From Enteractinococcus coprophilus (lineage in GTDB: Bacteria; Actinomycetota; Actinomycetes; Actinomycetales; Micrococcaceae), in NCBI RefSeq assembly GCF_006716305.1, contig NZ_VFOU01000001.1, forward strand, positions 124,001 to 188,000: a DNA stretch of 64,000 nucleotides. The letters run 5' to 3'. Position numbers and translations under genes: made by a program. Positions 1 to 7,020 of the stretch are shown piece by piece. A model generated the notes under the pieces. It searched no databases. It was not told where the DNA came from and was given only the letters and a program-made list of their open reading frames with translations. Each line of letters begins with the position of its first letter. Position 1 is the first letter of the stretch.

Positions 1-1
1 G

Positions 2-256
2 ATGCGCGAGGTGGCTGATACTCATCCGGCCTTTGAAAACCTCCATCCAGGACGGTTAGCCGGACCAGACTCACCGCTAACGCTGGCGAGGTTGCACGGC
101 ACGGATAATGAAATCCCACAACCGCTAACAGAAGCACTTGATGAAGTCGGCGGCTGGGCTCCCAGGTTTGAAACCCGCCCGGTCACGAGTTTTGAGTCTA
201 AAGCACAACGTGCGGGTCGCTATATCTTTGATCTGGCCTACCAAAAAATCGACTAA
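2..256 (+). CDS. trmB: tRNA (guanine-N7)-methyltransferase, C-terminal fragment
   Basis: This is the last 84 residues of a gene entering from outside the window. The tail contains R-P-V-T-x-F-E followed by R-x-G-R-x-x-x-D-L, the conserved C-terminal signature of TrmB (compare RPVTKFE and HRLGHGVWDL in E. coli TrmB). TrmB uses SAM to methylate G46 of tRNA. The methyltransferase core lies upstream and cannot be checked, and the first ATG at position 2 is probably internal. The gene converges on hspR across a strong hairpin. Identification rests on the C-terminal motif alone but that match is distinctive. Confidence 0.75.
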   Translation: MREVADTHPAFENLHPGRLAGPDSPLTLARLHGTDNEIPQPLTEALDEVGGWAPRFETRPVTSFESKAQRAGRYIFDLAYQKID

Positions 257-291
257 GACCAGGGTGATCACACGCCGGACTGTGGACGACA

Positions 292-324
292 ACAGCCGGA
301 TCCGATGACTCGGGATCCGGCTGT
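292..324. terminator. Bidirectional terminator-like hairpin
   Basis: A perfect 12-bp stem (ACAGCCGGATCC pairing with GGATCCGGCTGT) around a 9-nt loop lies between the converging trmB and hspR genes. There is no strong T-run on either side, so it may be a non-canonical terminator serving both strands. Confidence 0.6.
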
Positions 325-377
325 CAGATGCTCATAGCTCTGGCCAAGATGCGCGACACACACCTCGTCAAAGCTTG

Positions 378-914
378 TCAGCGTGGCAAGGCATACCGTG
401 GGCGGTTGAGCGCATACCGCGGTGTGGATTGTTCCAGGGCGAACATCACGGCTTGTTCGACCCGGTCGCGGTCGAAGCGCTGACGACGCCGTTCTTCGCG
501 GTAGGCGCGCGCGGCGTCGTCGTGATGCTGGTGGTTGGGTTCTGTGAGACCGTGAATATTCGTCGTCACGCCAGAAGACCCGGCAGTAAAGGTGCGGGAG
601 AAGGACACGTGGGATCGCATCACGGCAATTTGGTCGACCAGGTCGCTGACCGTATCGCGGAGTTCTTGGACTTCTTCCTCCAGCTCGACGATACGGCGGA
701 TGCCTTCCAATGAGACCCCGTCACGAGACAACGATTGAATCCGCCGTAACCGCCGGACATCTTCGGCGGAGTATCGGCGTTGGCCGCCAGCTTGGCGCGC
801 AGGCACCACCAGTCCCATGCGGTCATATTGCCGCAGGGTCTGGGGGTGCATGTCGGCCAGCTGGGCCGCGACCGAAATGACGTAGACCGGATCGTGTTTG
901 TGACGGCTGACCAT
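378..914 (-). CDS. hspR: Heat shock repressor HspR (MerR family)
   Basis: A 178-residue MerR-type regulator. The N-terminal helix-turn-helix (about residues 10-60) has the HspR-like segment V-Y-V-I-S-V-A-A-Q-L-A-D-M-H-P-Q-T-L-R, followed by an effector-poor coiled-coil region. HspR represses the dnaK operon by binding HAIR elements, with DnaK as co-repressor; both the target operon and two HAIR boxes are in this window. It is the last gene of dnaK-grpE-dnaJ-hspR. Its ATG shares one base with the dnaJ stop (TAATG), implying translational coupling. The rest of the protein is a variable basic tail. Confidence 0.93.
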   Translation of the reverse strand: MVSRHKHDPVYVISVAAQLADMHPQTLRQYDRMGLVVPARQAGGQRRYSAEDVRRLRRIQSLSRDGVSLEGIRRIVELEEEVQELRDTVSDLVDQIAVMRSHVSFSRTFTAGSSGVTTNIHGLTEPNHQHHDDAARAYREERRRQRFDRDRVEQAVMFALEQSTPRYALNRPRYALPR

Positions 915-1864
915 TACAACTTAGCCTTCTTTACCAGCTCGGCCCTCGGATCAATGCCGGCGGTTGCCGCACGGTAGGCTTCCACTGCGGCGTGCGCCTC
1001 GTCACTGAGGTTGGTGGGCACATCGATGACCAGTTCGACGAGCAGATCACCAGTGCGTTTGGCGGTCTTCACGCCTCGCCCGCGCAATCGCAGGACACGG
1101 CCCGACGACGATCCGGCAGGAACTCCGATTTTCACGGCACCTTCCAGGGTTGGCACTTCGATCGTAGTACCCAGAACCGCCTCATCGAAAGAGACGGGTA
1201 CCTTGATCCGGATATTGTAGTCATCACGTTCGAAAACCGGATGCGGGGTCACCGAGACTTTGACCATCAGGTCGCCTCGCCCACCGGTCCCCTGTTGTCC
1301 TTTGCCTTTGACGCGCATCGTTTGGCCATCTTTGACTCCGGCCGGGATGCGCACCTCGGTGGGGGCCCCGTAACCGGTGTTGACCTTGACGGTCGTGCCG
1401 CGAATGGCATCGGCGAAGCTGATCGTGATGGCACTTTTCAAATCAGCACCTTTGGTTGGCGCCTGTTGAAAACCGCCGAAGCTTTGGCCGCCGCCAAATC
1501 CACCGAACATATCACTGAATCCGGCGTTGCGGCCGCCACCCCCACCTCCAGCTTGGCCAAACAGTCCCGAGAAGATATCCTCAAATCCTCCTTGGCCGGC
1601 CCCGGGCGCGGTGAAGCGCGCGCCACCGGTTCGCATAGCACGCAGCTGATCATATTCTTGGCGCTGTGTCGGATCCGACAGCACAGTGTTGGCTTCGGTG
1701 ATTTCTTTGAAGCGTTGCTCTGCTGTGGCGTCGTTGGGGTTGGCGTCGGGGTGATATTTACGGGCGAGTTTGCGGTAAGCCTTTTTGATCTCGGCGTCGC
1801 TGGCGTCTTTGTCGACACCTAAAATGGCGTAGAAATCTTTTTCTAGCCAGTCTTGTGAGGCCAT
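914..1864 (-). CDS. dnaJ: DnaJ/CbpA-type co-chaperone without zinc finger
   Basis: A 316-residue J-domain protein that stimulates DnaK ATPase and delivers substrates. The J domain (about 9-75) carries HPD at residues 38-40; a Gly/Phe-rich linker follows (about 85-140), then two C-terminal substrate-binding beta domains. The four CxxCxGxG zinc repeats of classical DnaJ are absent, so this is the type II (CbpA-like) form although it sits in the dnaK operon. A strong AGGAGG-like ribosome site lies in the 15-nt gap after grpE. The protein is shorter than E. coli DnaJ (376 residues), as expected without the zinc domain. Confidence 0.93.
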   Translation of the reverse strand: MASQDWLEKDFYAILGVDKDASDAEIKKAYRKLARKYHPDANPNDATAEQRFKEITEANTVLSDPTQRQEYDQLRAMRTGGARFTAPGAGQGGFEDIFSGLFGQAGGGGGGRNAGFSDMFGGFGGGQSFGGFQQAPTKGADLKSAITISFADAIRGTTVKVNTGYGAPTEVRIPAGVKDGQTMRVKGKGQQGTGGRGDLMVKVSVTPHPVFERDDYNIRIKVPVSFDEAVLGTTIEVPTLEGAVKIGVPAGSSSGRVLRLRGRGVKTAKRTGDLLVELVIDVPTNLSDEAHAAVEAYRAATAGIDPRAELVKKAKL

Positions 1865-1879
1865 GGGATCTCCCTCCTG

Positions 1880-2524
1880 TTATTCGTCACCGGCGGAGAC
1901 CATCACTTGAGCGGCGCGTAGCACGCGTTCGTTATACAGGTAACCGTTGCGGAATACTTGCACGATGTGTTCGGCGGCAACCTCTTGCGATGGTTGACGC
2001 AACATCGCTTCGTGGTGGGCTGGGTCAAATGCTTCTCCCACCAGGGTGTCGCTGTCGTGTTTGACCAGGCCCTCGGACTCCAGCGTGGTGAACAGTTTGC
2101 GGGCGATCGCGGCAAATGGACCGTCAAGGTCACCGGCAGCATCGGCGGCATCGATATCATCGAGCACCGGCAGCAGCGCTTCCAGCATCGAAAACTTGGC
2201 GTTGTCTTTGGCGACGTCGCGGTCGCGTTCAACGCGACGGCGATAGTTCACGAACTCCGCCTGCAATCGTTGCAGGTCACTGCGCAGCTCGGCGGCTTCG
2301 TCCACCTGGGCAGTCTCGTCCGTGGCAGCTTCTTCTTCGGCTTCAGCACCGGCAGCGTTGAGGATGTCTTCAACCTGCGATAGCGGATCGGCATGCTCTG
2401 ACGACTCGTCGGTTGTTTCAGATTCGGCAGCTTGATCGCGTAGCTCGCCGGTTTCTGGATCGATGCGGCGTTTATCGGTAAACCGGATCGGTTCGTTTTC
2501 TTCATTATGCGGCTGATCGGTCAT
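1880..2524 (-). CDS. grpE: Nucleotide exchange factor GrpE
   Basis: A 214-residue GrpE: an acidic disordered N-terminus (about 1-75), a long helical coiled coil containing L-R-S-D-L-Q-R-L-Q-A-E-F-x-N-Y-R-R-R, and the C-terminal beta domain ending in V-L-R-A-A-Q-V-M-V-S. It catalyses ADP release from DnaK. The start at 2524 is chosen because AAGGAG lies seven bases ahead of that ATG; an in-frame start 27 bases upstream lacks such a site. It is separated from dnaK by 91 bp that hold a very stable hairpin, which could lower GrpE output relative to DnaK. Confidence 0.95.
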   Translation of the reverse strand: MTDQPHNEENEPIRFTDKRRIDPETGELRDQAAESETTDESSEHADPLSQVEDILNAAGAEAEEEAATDETAQVDEAAELRSDLQRLQAEFVNYRRRVERDRDVAKDNAKFSMLEALLPVLDDIDAADAAGDLDGPFAAIARKLFTTLESEGLVKHDSDTLVGEAFDPAHHEAMLRQPSQEVAAEHIVQVFRNGYLYNERVLRAAQVMVSAGDE

Positions 2525-2552
2525 GGTATATCTCCTTGAAAAACTTAACACG

Positions 2553-2581
2553 CGAGGCCGGCCGGAAACCGGCCGGCCTCG
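2553..2581 (-). terminator. Very stable hairpin between dnaK and grpE
   Basis: A GC-only-like stem of 13 bp (arms at 2553-2565 and 2569-2581, core GGCCGGCCGG) closes a 3-nt loop. On the minus strand it is followed after several bases by a T-stretch (TTAAGTTTTT), so it may act as a partial terminator or as a 3' stabiliser of processed dnaK mRNA. Confidence 0.6.
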
Positions 2582-2615
2582 GTCCTAAACATTGAACAGC
2601 TAAACGGTCAGAAAG

Positions 2616-4457
2616 TTACTTCTTTTCGTCTTCGTCAATCACTTCAGCGTCGACGATGTCCTCGTCCTCGTTGGCATCAGCATCAGGCTGTGCGCCCTCC
2701 TGCTGCGAAGTTGCATACAGGGCTTCACCGATCTTGGTTTGCGACTGCTGCAGTTTCTCGAACGCCGACTGGATTTCTGCGTCATTATCCTGTTTTTCAA
2801 GGGCTGCCTTGAGCGCATCGACGTCGGCCTGAACCTCAGTCTTAACATCCTCAGGCAGTTTTTCGTCATTGTCTTTGAGCAGTTTGTCCACCGAGTACGC
2901 AGTGGTTTCGGCAGCGTTGCGAGCCTCGGCGGCTTCGCGGCGCTGCTTATCTTCCTCAGCGTGGGCTTCGGCGTCTTTGACCATGCGATCGATCTCCTCA
3001 TCAGACAGCGAGGTGCCACCTGTGATGGTCATCGACTGTTCGGTTCCGGTTGCGCCGTCCTTGGCAGAAACGTGCACAATACCGTTGGCGTCGATGTCGA
3101 AGGTGACCTCGATCTGTGGGACACCGCGAGGGGCAGGCGCAATACCGGTCAGCTGGAAGTTACCCAGTGGCTTATTGTCGCGGGTAAATTCGCGTTCACC
3201 CTGGAACACCTGAATATCAACCGATGGCTGGTTGTCATCAGCGGTGGTGAAGGTTTCGGAACGCTTGGTTGGGATAGCAGTGTTGCGCTCGATGAGTTTA
3301 GCCATCACACCACCCTTGGTTTCAATACCAAGTGACAGTGGGGTGACGTCGATCAGCAACACGTCTTTGCGCTCACCGGCCAGCACACCGGCCTGAATGG
3401 CAGCACCGACAGCGACAACCTCGTCCGGGTTGACACCCTTATTTGGTTCTTTTCCACCGGCCAGTTTCTGGACCAGTTCGGCAACCGCTGGCATACGGGT
3501 CGAACCACCCACGAGGACGACGTGGTCAATTTCGGAAACCGAAACGCCGGCTTCTTTGATGACGTCTTCGAATGGGCGACGGGTGCGCTCCAGCAGATGG
3601 GAGGTCATGTCTTCGAACTTGGCGCGCGACAGGTGCTCATCCAAGTGAACCGGACCGTTTTCGGTCACGGACAGGTACTGCAGCGAGATGTTGGTCGAAG
3701 TTGCCGAGGAGAGTTCCTTCTTGGCCTGTTCGGCGGCTTCCTTCAGACGCTGCAGCGCAATCTTGTCTTTGGATAGGTCTGCACCTGAGGCTTTGGCGCG
3801 TTCGAGCAGCCAGTCGACGATAACCTGGTCCCAGTCGTCGCCACCGAGACGGTTGTCGCCGGCAGTGGAACGAACCTGAATGGTCGAGAAGTCGTCGTCG
3901 TCTTTGCCAACTTCTAGCAGGGAGACGTCGAAGGTACCGCCACCGAGGTCAAAGACCAGGATCAGTTCGTCTTCTTTACCGCGTTCCAGGCCGTAGGCCA
4001 AAGCGGCCGAGGTTGGTTCGTTGATAATACGTGAGACGTTGAGCCCGGCGATTTCACCGGCTTCTTTGGTGGCCTGGCGTTCGGCGTCGTTGAAGTAGGC
4101 CGGCACGGTGATAACCGCATCGGTTACCTTTTCGCCGAGGTATTCTTCGGCGTCGTGCTTGAGCTTCATCAAAATACGGGCCGAGATTTCCTGCGCGGTG
4201 TACGACTTGTCGTCGATTTCGGCTTTCCAGTCGGTACCCATGTGACGCTTAACCGAAGAAATGGTGCGTTCTGGGTTGTTGACGGCCTGGCGCTTGGCGA
4301 TATCACCGGTCAGGACTTCGCCGCCCTTGGTGAATGCGACCACCGATGGCGTGGTGCGTGCACCTTCGGCGTTGGCGATAACCGTTGGGTCGCCGCCTTC
4401 TAGTACGGCAACCACCGAGTTGGTGGTACCCAGGTCAATACCTACAGCACGTGACAT
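2616..4457 (-). CDS. dnaK: Molecular chaperone DnaK (Hsp70)
   Basis: A 613-residue Hsp70. The N-terminus [14 protein letters not shown] is the phosphate-1 loop; the ATPase motif [12 protein letters not shown] and the linker/substrate-domain segment [14 protein letters not shown] are intact, and the tail is acidic (ending E-D-E-K-K). The start at 4457 is preferred over an in-frame extension of 29 residues because it gives the canonical N-terminus and is preceded by AAAGGA. It heads dnaK-grpE-dnaJ-hspR. Two HAIR operators at 4525-4545 and 4579-4599 indicate HspR control. Confidence 0.98.
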   Translation of the reverse strand: MSRAVGIDLGTTNSVVAVLEGGDPTVIANAEGARTTPSVVAFTKGGEVLTGDIAKRQAVNNPERTISSVKRHMGTDWKAEIDDKSYTAQEISARILMKLKHDAEEYLGEKVTDAVITVPAYFNDAERQATKEAGEIAGLNVSRIINEPTSAALAYGLERGKEDELILVFDLGGGTFDVSLLEVGKDDDDFSTIQVRSTAGDNRLGGDDWDQVIVDWLLERAKASGADLSKDKIALQRLKEAAEQAKKELSSATSTNISLQYLSVTENGPVHLDEHLSRAKFEDMTSHLLERTRRPFEDVIKEAGVSVSEIDHVVLVGGSTRMPAVAELVQKLAGGKEPNKGVNPDEVVAVGAAIQAGVLAGERKDVLLIDVTPLSLGIETKGGVMAKLIERNTAIPTKRSETFTTADDNQPSVDIQVFQGEREFTRDNKPLGNFQLTGIAPAPRGVPQIEVTFDIDANGIVHVSAKDGATGTEQSMTITGGTSLSDEEIDRMVKDAEAHAEEDKQRREAAEARNAAETTAYSVDKLLKDNDEKLPEDVKTEVQADVDALKAALEKQDNDAEIQSAFEKLQQSQTKIGEALYATSQQEGAQPDADANEDEDIVDAEVIDEDEKK

Positions 4458-4476
4458 ATGGGAATCCTTTCGTTGC

Positions 4477-4496
4477 AAATACTTGGGAAAGTATTT
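4477..4496 (-). promoter_or_regulatory. A/U-rich hairpin in dnaK leader
   Basis: AAATACTT and AAGTATTT form an 8-bp stem around a four-base loop, ending about 10 nt upstream of the dnaK Shine-Dalgarno sequence. It could stabilise or thermally tune the dnaK mRNA; function is inference. Confidence 0.4.
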
Positions 4497-4524
4497 TCGT
4501 GTTTTAAAATTTCTCAGCCCACTC

Positions 4525-4545
4525 CTTGAGCTCTCTACACTCAAG
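4525..4545. promoter_or_regulatory. HAIR element 1 (HspR operator)
   Basis: CTTGAGC-N7-ACTCAAG matches the actinobacterial HAIR consensus CTTGAGT-N7-ACTCAAG at 13 of 14 positions. It lies 68 bp upstream of the dnaK start codon. Confidence 0.9.
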
Positions 4546-4578
4546 GTGCCACAGGTTGCGACTCCGTGTCAAATAAAA

Positions 4579-4599
4579 CCTGAGTCAAGTGGACTCAAC
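4579..4599. promoter_or_regulatory. HAIR element 2 (HspR operator)
   Basis: CCTGAGT-N7-ACTCAAC matches the HAIR consensus at 12 of 14 positions. Its centre is 54 bp (about five helical turns) from that of HAIR 1, allowing HspR to bind the same DNA face. Confidence 0.8.
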
Positions 4600-4712
4600 T
4601 TCGCATCTGTCACGTATAGCATTCAGGACCTTGGTTTTATTCCCGCCTGCACGCAAATGTGGTTTGGCGTACACGCCTTGACCGGTTCGTCGATGCATCG
4701 AGATCGGTGGCC

Positions 4713-4724
4713 TAGCATAGAGTT
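4713..4724 (+). promoter_or_regulatory. Leaderless-type -10 box for the kinase gene
   Basis: TAGCAT followed by six bases and then the ATG at 4725. No Shine-Dalgarno sequence is present, so transcription probably begins at the start codon. Confidence 0.5.
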
Positions 4725-5360
4725 ATGTCACGCTATTCCGCCGCTCGTCCGCTCATCATTGGTATCGACGGCCGTTCGGGCTCCGGCAAAACGGTCCTAT
4801 CGAAGGTCCTTGCCGAAACGCTCTCGGTCGACCACGAGGTCACCGTGGTACGTCTTGAAGACTTCTACCGCGGCTGGGATGGGTTGGCAGCCGGCATCGA
4901 AAAATTTAGCCACGACGTCCTACCGGCCTTAGCCGAGGGCGAAACTGCGACCTATCAAACCTGGGACTGGCATGCTTCCGATACGCCCCAGGGCGGTCCC
5001 GGGCCGGTCGTGATCACGCAACCCAGCGAAGTCATTATCTGTGAAGGGGTGGGTGTGGGGGCCCGGCCGAACCGCGAATATCTGGACGTCCTGATCTGGT
5101 TGCGCGTGCCCGATAAGGTCCGGCATAAGCGCGCCATGGGACGCGACGGCGACACCTACCGTGCTCACTGGGATCGCTGGGCGGCTCAGGAGCGTGCGAT
5201 GTTAGACCAGGACCAGATTTATGATGCCGCAGACTTAGTGCTGGTGGCTGATGAACCCGATGAACGCCATCACATCTCCGCACTGGCTGTTGTCCAGGCA
5301 ATGTTGGCCACCGGACGCAGTCTGGAGGATCCGACACCGGCCGATCAGAGCGACGCTTAG
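4725..5360 (+). CDS. Uridine kinase-like P-loop kinase
   Basis: A 211-residue protein with a Walker A motif G-I-D-G-R-S-G-S-G-K-T at about residues 13-23 and the acidic segment V-V-R-L-E-D-F-Y-R-G-W-D near 43-54, typical of the uridine kinase/phosphoribulokinase superfamily (DDFY in Udk). A Walker B-like strand V-I-I-C-E-G-V-G-V-G follows. It probably phosphorylates a nucleoside or related small molecule with ATP; the substrate cannot be read from the sequence. It is a single gene divergent from dnaK and appears leaderless. The family is often annotated only as an ATP-binding protein in Actinobacteria. Confidence 0.75.
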   Translation: MSRYSAARPLIIGIDGRSGSGKTVLSKVLAETLSVDHEVTVVRLEDFYRGWDGLAAGIEKFSHDVLPALAEGETATYQTWDWHASDTPQGGPGPVVITQPSEVIICEGVGVGARPNREYLDVLIWLRVPDKVRHKRAMGRDGDTYRAHWDRWAAQERAMLDQDQIYDAADLVLVADEPDERHHISALAVVQAMLATGRSLEDPTPADQSDA

Positions 5361-5384
5361 GCCGGGCGATGCGCGCCTGGGCAG

Positions 5385-6884
5385 CTACTGTAAGGCCGAG
5401 GTCAGGCGGAAGACGTTATCCACCCAGCGGTAATAGCGCGGCCGAGCCAACCAATCTTTGAGTAACAGGTGCTCGCACTTGGCCTGGTACATATCGATAA
5501 TCGCATCGAGTTTGGCAACCTCTTCGGAGCCGACCACCATGACCGTCACCTCTGAGTTCAGCGAAAACGAGCGCATATCCATATTCGAGGACCCAAAAAC
5601 GCCGACGTCGTCGTCGATGGTAAACATCTTGGAGTGCAGCACATCCGGATCCGGGTAGCGGTAAATGTGGATCCCGGCGCGCAACAGTTGCTCATAATAG
5701 GACTGCTGGGCGTGTTGGACGGCCAGCTGATCTGCCCGGCGTACCACCAGCACCTCGACGCGCACGCCGCGCTGAGCCGCTGTGGTCAGAGCATAGAGCA
5801 TCGTGTCGTCGGGGACGAGATAGGGGGTGACCACGCGGATGGTCTCCTGAGCCGCATAAAATAGATGGATAAAGGCCCGCAGATTATTCTCTTGGGAAAA
5901 CCCAGGTCCCGAGGGAATGACCTGGGCTGCGGGACCTTCGTGATCCTCAATCTCGTCTTCGGTGACGTCGCGGAGTTCTTGATGCAGTTGTTTGCCGGTT
6001 TCTGAAAACCAGTCGGTAGCAAACACCACGTCAAGCGAGGCCACCGTGGGCCCTTCGATCCGCGCCATCATATCGACCCAGTGACGGTTGAGCCGGTGTG
6101 CCGAGGCTCGCTTATAGCCGGGTTCAATGAGGTTGATTGAGCCCGTATATCCCACGACACCATCGACGACGATCATTTTGCGGTGGTTGCGCAGATCTGG
6201 GCGTTGATATTGTCCGCGCCAGGGCCGCACCGGCATGAGCCGAAAATACTCGATTTCGGCCGCGTCCAAGCGCCGCAGGAGCTGGCGGTATCCTCTGACC
6301 CGAGCAGTGCCAATGTGATCGAACAGCAAGCGCACCGTCACCCCTCGAGTCACCGCGCGCTCCATCGCGTCTAAGACCAAGTCCGCATAACCCTGCCGAT
6401 GTTTCGGGTCGGTGCCGATGATATAGAACATCACATTGACGTAGTTTTGGGCCCGATCGATATCGTCGGCCATGTGCTGCATGGTCAGCCGATAATCGGT
6501 GAGGTATTCAAACGTGTTGCCGTCCAACATGGGAAAACCGGTCAACCGACGGGTCAGTTTCGAATTCGCCGCCACGTAATCCGGGGCCGCACCCACCTGG
6601 TCGGGTAAATCCAAGTGCGCGGTGGCTCGTCGCAGCTCCGAATTGACTGCGACTTGACGCGAGCGGCGTTGGCCGCCCAGCCGGAAGGAGCCAAACGTCA
6701 AGAACAACAACAGCCCCGGGATGGGGAAAAAGAAAATGACCAACAGCCAGGCCATGGCCACGGCAGGTCGACGGTTGCCCGGGACAATGCCTAGCAGTGC
6801 GATACGGATGGCAATGTCGGCGCTCGTGAACAAAACACGCACCCAGAACGGAAAATCCGCCAAGTCAGCCACCGACCAAATCAT
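5385..6884 (-). CDS. cls: Cardiolipin synthase (phospholipase D family)
   Basis: A 499-residue membrane enzyme that joins phosphatidylglycerol molecules into cardiolipin. Two N-terminal membrane helices (about 10-70) precede two PLD HKD motifs: N-H-R-K-M-I-V-V-D-G in the first half and L-H-S-K-M-F-T-I-D-D near the C-terminus. Length and arrangement match bacterial ClsA. The second half also carries the G-S-S-N-M-D-x-R-S motif that follows the second HKD. The gene appears leaderless: TAGACT lies six bases before the ATG. It ends 24 bp from the convergent kinase gene with no obvious hairpin between them. Confidence 0.93.
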   Translation of the reverse strand: MIWSVADLADFPFWVRVLFTSADIAIRIALLGIVPGNRRPAVAMAWLLVIFFFPIPGLLLFLTFGSFRLGGQRRSRQVAVNSELRRATAHLDLPDQVGAAPDYVAANSKLTRRLTGFPMLDGNTFEYLTDYRLTMQHMADDIDRAQNYVNVMFYIIGTDPKHRQGYADLVLDAMERAVTRGVTVRLLFDHIGTARVRGYRQLLRRLDAAEIEYFRLMPVRPWRGQYQRPDLRNHRKMIVVDGVVGYTGSINLIEPGYKRASAHRLNRHWVDMMARIEGPTVASLDVVFATDWFSETGKQLHQELRDVTEDEIEDHEGPAAQVIPSGPGFSQENNLRAFIHLFYAAQETIRVVTPYLVPDDTMLYALTTAAQRGVRVEVLVVRRADQLAVQHAQQSYYEQLLRAGIHIYRYPDPDVLHSKMFTIDDDVGVFGSSNMDMRSFSLNSEVTVMVVGSEEVAKLDAIIDMYQAKCEHLLLKDWLARPRYYRWVDNVFRLTSALQ

Positions 6885-6896
6885 GCCAATAGTCTA
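6885..6896 (-). promoter_or_regulatory. Leaderless-type -10 box for cls
   Basis: On the minus strand TAGACT is followed by six bases and the cls ATG, with no Shine-Dalgarno sequence. Confidence 0.5.
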
Positions 6897-7020
6897 GGCC
6901 ACGAAGCCATAGAAACAGGTTGGGCAGCGCCCATCGGACAAATTTACGGGCCTGTTCGCTTCCGATACAGTTGTATAGGGTCGCAAACGGCCCACCATAC
7001 TTTCATATACAAGGGTGAAC

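Noticed and set aside
992-1822. 276-codon open frame on the plus strand opposite dnaJ
   Set aside because: It is the antisense shadow of a well-supported dnaJ gene and encodes no recognisable protein.
2524-2540. grpE ribosome site AAGGAGATATACCATG resembles the phage T7 gene 10/expression-vector site
   Set aside because: The flanking sequence is ordinary chromosome and the match is short; it is a strong Shine-Dalgarno sequence by coincidence.
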